The notes beneath the pieces were generated by a model. It saw nothing but the letters and a program-made list of their open reading frames with translations. It searched no databases and was not told the DNA's origin. From assembly GCA_902548405.1 (NCBI GenBank), contig CACCRN010000004.1, positions 43,886-107,885 on the forward strand: DNA of 64,000 bases, given 5' to 3'. Shown here one piece after another: positions 62,819 to 64,000 of this stretch (positions are counted from its first letter, which is position 1; each line of letters starts with the position of its first letter). Source of the DNA: an uncultured Pelagibacteraceae bacterium. Lineage in GTDB: Bacteria > Pseudomonadota > Alphaproteobacteria > Pelagibacterales > Pelagibacteraceae. Made by a program: the position numbers and the translations under genes.

Positions 62819-63259
62819 ATGGTAACATTTAGGAATAACAGTAATAACAACAATAGAAGAAATAATTTCAGAAGAAACGACAGAAATTTTAAATCTAATG
62901 GTGACAGGCAGAAATTTAGTTCAAATTTTTCTAATAGTGATAATTTCAAAAGAAAGTCTCCAGGAAGAAACAATCACAATGCACCAAAATTAATCGAAAA
63001 GTACAATGATTTAGCTAGAGAGGCTTTGTCAAATGGTGATAAAATTCTTTCTGAAAATTACCTTCAGCACGCTGATCATTTTACCAGGATACTAAATGAA
63101 AGAGAAAGCTTCAAAAGAGAGAGAAATTTAGAAGATAAATCTGATGAAAACGGAAAAGACACAAACGAGATTTCAAAAAAGGTAGATGTTTCTGAAAAAA
63201 ATTTAGAAGACAATCCTAACATAGATCCTAAAAGTGAAACAGTAGCAGAAGCTAATTAA
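62819..63259 (+). CDS. DUF4167-domain protein
   Basis: 146 residues. An Arg/Asn-rich disordered N-terminus (about 1-45) precedes the helical DUF4167 core LIEKYNDLAREAL...NYLQHADHFTRIL (about 57-95) and an acidic tail. This is an RNA-binding-like protein of unknown function found after prmC in alphaproteobacteria. Its 3' end overlaps the convergent peptidase gene by 4 bp. Confidence 0.88.
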   Translation: MVTFRNNSNNNNRRNNFRRNDRNFKSNGDRQKFSSNFSNSDNFKRKSPGRNNHNAPKLIEKYNDLAREALSNGDKILSENYLQHADHFTRILNERESFKRERNLEDKSDENGKDTNEISKKVDVSEKNLEDNPNIDPKSETVAEAN

Positions 63260-64000
63260 TTTAAACCTATTATCTTTTCAGATTTAAGAACATCTAATTT
63301 AATTTTTTTTGTTTCAAATAACTTTCTTTCTTGACCTTTTAATATTTTACCTGATGGAAGTTTTAGTTTTTGAGAATTAACTTTTTTTCCATTTACAATT
63401 ACTTCGTAATGCAAATGAGGTCCAGTAGATTTACCTGTAGAACCGACGTAACCAATTGTTTGACCCTGTTTTACTCTTACTCCTGCTTTAATACCTCGAG
63501 CAAATTTTGACATGTGGGCATAAACTGTTTGATAAGTTGAGTTGTGTCTTATCTTTACACAATTTCCACCTCCACCACACCATCCAGCTTTTTTTACAAC
63601 ACCATCACCAGATGCCATTATTGGTGTTCCTGTTGGTGCTGCAAAATCAGTACCTCTATGCATCTTATTGTATCCATCTATAGGATGTTTTCTCATACCA
63701 AAAGGAGATGAAAGTCTTGCCCCATTAATTGGAGTTTTCATTAAAGCTTTTTTAACACTCTTACCATTTTTATCATAATGTCCTTTGCTTCCTTCTTTAT
63801 CAAAATAGTAAAGTCCATTATCTTGACCACTTAATTTTAAATTAGCGAAAAGTATTTCTCCTGTTTCAATAATTTCATTTTTATCATTAAGGAAAATTTC
63901 ATACATTATTTGAAACTTATCTTGTTTTCTTATATCTCTTTGAAAGTCTACTTGAAAACCATATATCCTAGCAAATTCAATTATTATGTTTGCTGGTATT
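63256..64000 (-). CDS. M23-family (LytM) metallopeptidase, N-terminus beyond window
   Basis: The open frame continues upstream past the ATG at 63906 to the right edge; the extra codons read IEFARIYGFQVDFQRDIRK, typical of the N-terminal domain of M23 proteins, so the start is outside. Zinc motifs HRGTDFAAP (H-x3-D) and HLHYEV (HxH) are complete. It cleaves peptidoglycan cross-links or is an activator of amidases; probably periplasmic. Confidence 0.92.
   Translation of the reverse strand, partial: IPANIIIEFARIYGFQVDFQRDIRKQDKFQIMYEIFLNDKNEIIETGEILFANLKLSGQDNGLYYFDKEGSKGHYDKNGKSVKKALMKTPINGARLSSPFGMRKHPIDGYNKMHRGTDFAAPTGTPIMASGDGVVKKAGWCGGGGNCVKIRHNSTYQTVYAHMSKFARGIKAGVRVKQGQTIGYVGSTGKSTGPHLHYEVIVNGKKVNSQKLKLPSGKILKGQERKLFETKKIKLDVLKSEKIIGLN

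Noticed and set aside
1..64000. Prophage, IS element, CRISPR array or genomic island
   Set aside because: I saw no transposase, integrase, structural phage gene, direct-repeat array or change in base composition; gene content is core throughout.

Overview
The window is an AT-rich, very compact alphaproteobacterial chromosome segment that almost certainly comes from the SAR11 clade (Pelagibacterales). I see this from gene content and order: an orphan CobS/CobT pair with a J-domain protein and BolA, the rpmH-rnpA-yidD-yidC-argB-dapD-dapE block, murA-DUF2948-hisD-infA, ffs-dnaX-ybaB-recR, prfA-prmC-DUF4167 and a GcrA regulator. A malate synthase gene lies under a tandem glycine riboswitch, a configuration described for SAR11. 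Most intergenic gaps are under 100 bp and none without a gene exceeds about 250 bp. I see no prophage, insertion sequence, CRISPR array or rRNA.

Layout. Positions 1-4.6 kb hold cobT (cut by the window edge), cobS, a J-domain gene, bolA, aroB and aroK. 4.7-8.8 kb hold a small membrane protein, a large unknown exported protein, def, fmt and truA. 8.8-16.2 kb is a long minus-strand block: SET-domain protein, HDAC-family deacetylase, dapE, dapD, a HAD phosphatase, argB, yidC, yidD, rnpA, rpmH. 16.3-21.6 kb hold a DedA/TVP38-type membrane protein, tRNA-Thr, two small basic proteins, dcd, murA, DUF2948, hisD, infA, tRNA-Phe and a cold-shock gene with the only clear intrinsic terminator. 21.7-25.0 kb is a histidine unit (tRNA-His, hisS, hisZ, hisG). 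25.1-28.8 kb carry three nuclease-type genes (rmuC, a PD-(D/E)XK nuclease, exonuclease I) and a thioredoxin.

28.8-41.2 kb is a second minus-strand block: rnd, kdsD, lptC, lptB, aroA, cmk, rpsA, ihfB, pyrF, trpF, trpB, trpA, accD, folC. 41.2-50 kb hold an NDUFA9-like protein, gcrA, argD-argF, a membrane-anchored cytochrome c, kdsB-pheA, the SRP RNA gene and dnaX-ybaB-recR. 50-64 kb hold glcB with its riboswitch, accA, secA, argJ, a DUF1178 protein, ubiG, lysC, ispG, prfA, prmC, a DUF4167 protein and an M23 peptidase cut by the right edge.

The genes are mostly housekeeping: lysine, arginine, histidine, tryptophan, phenylalanine and shikimate synthesis, KDO/LPS export, fatty-acid initiation, translation and protein insertion or export. 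The less ordinary signals are: a dnaX slippery heptamer with an immediate minus-one stop; tRNA-His placed 5 nt before hisS, with A73 and a G1-U72 pair; a divergent trpF-trpB-trpA set with altered catalytic positions; a tail-anchor-like extension on AccA; a cytidylate kinase without its Walker A lysine; a SET/HDAC gene pair; the orphan CobST module; and an 11-bp perfect inverted repeat between secA and argJ. All family calls were made by eye from sequence, without database searches.
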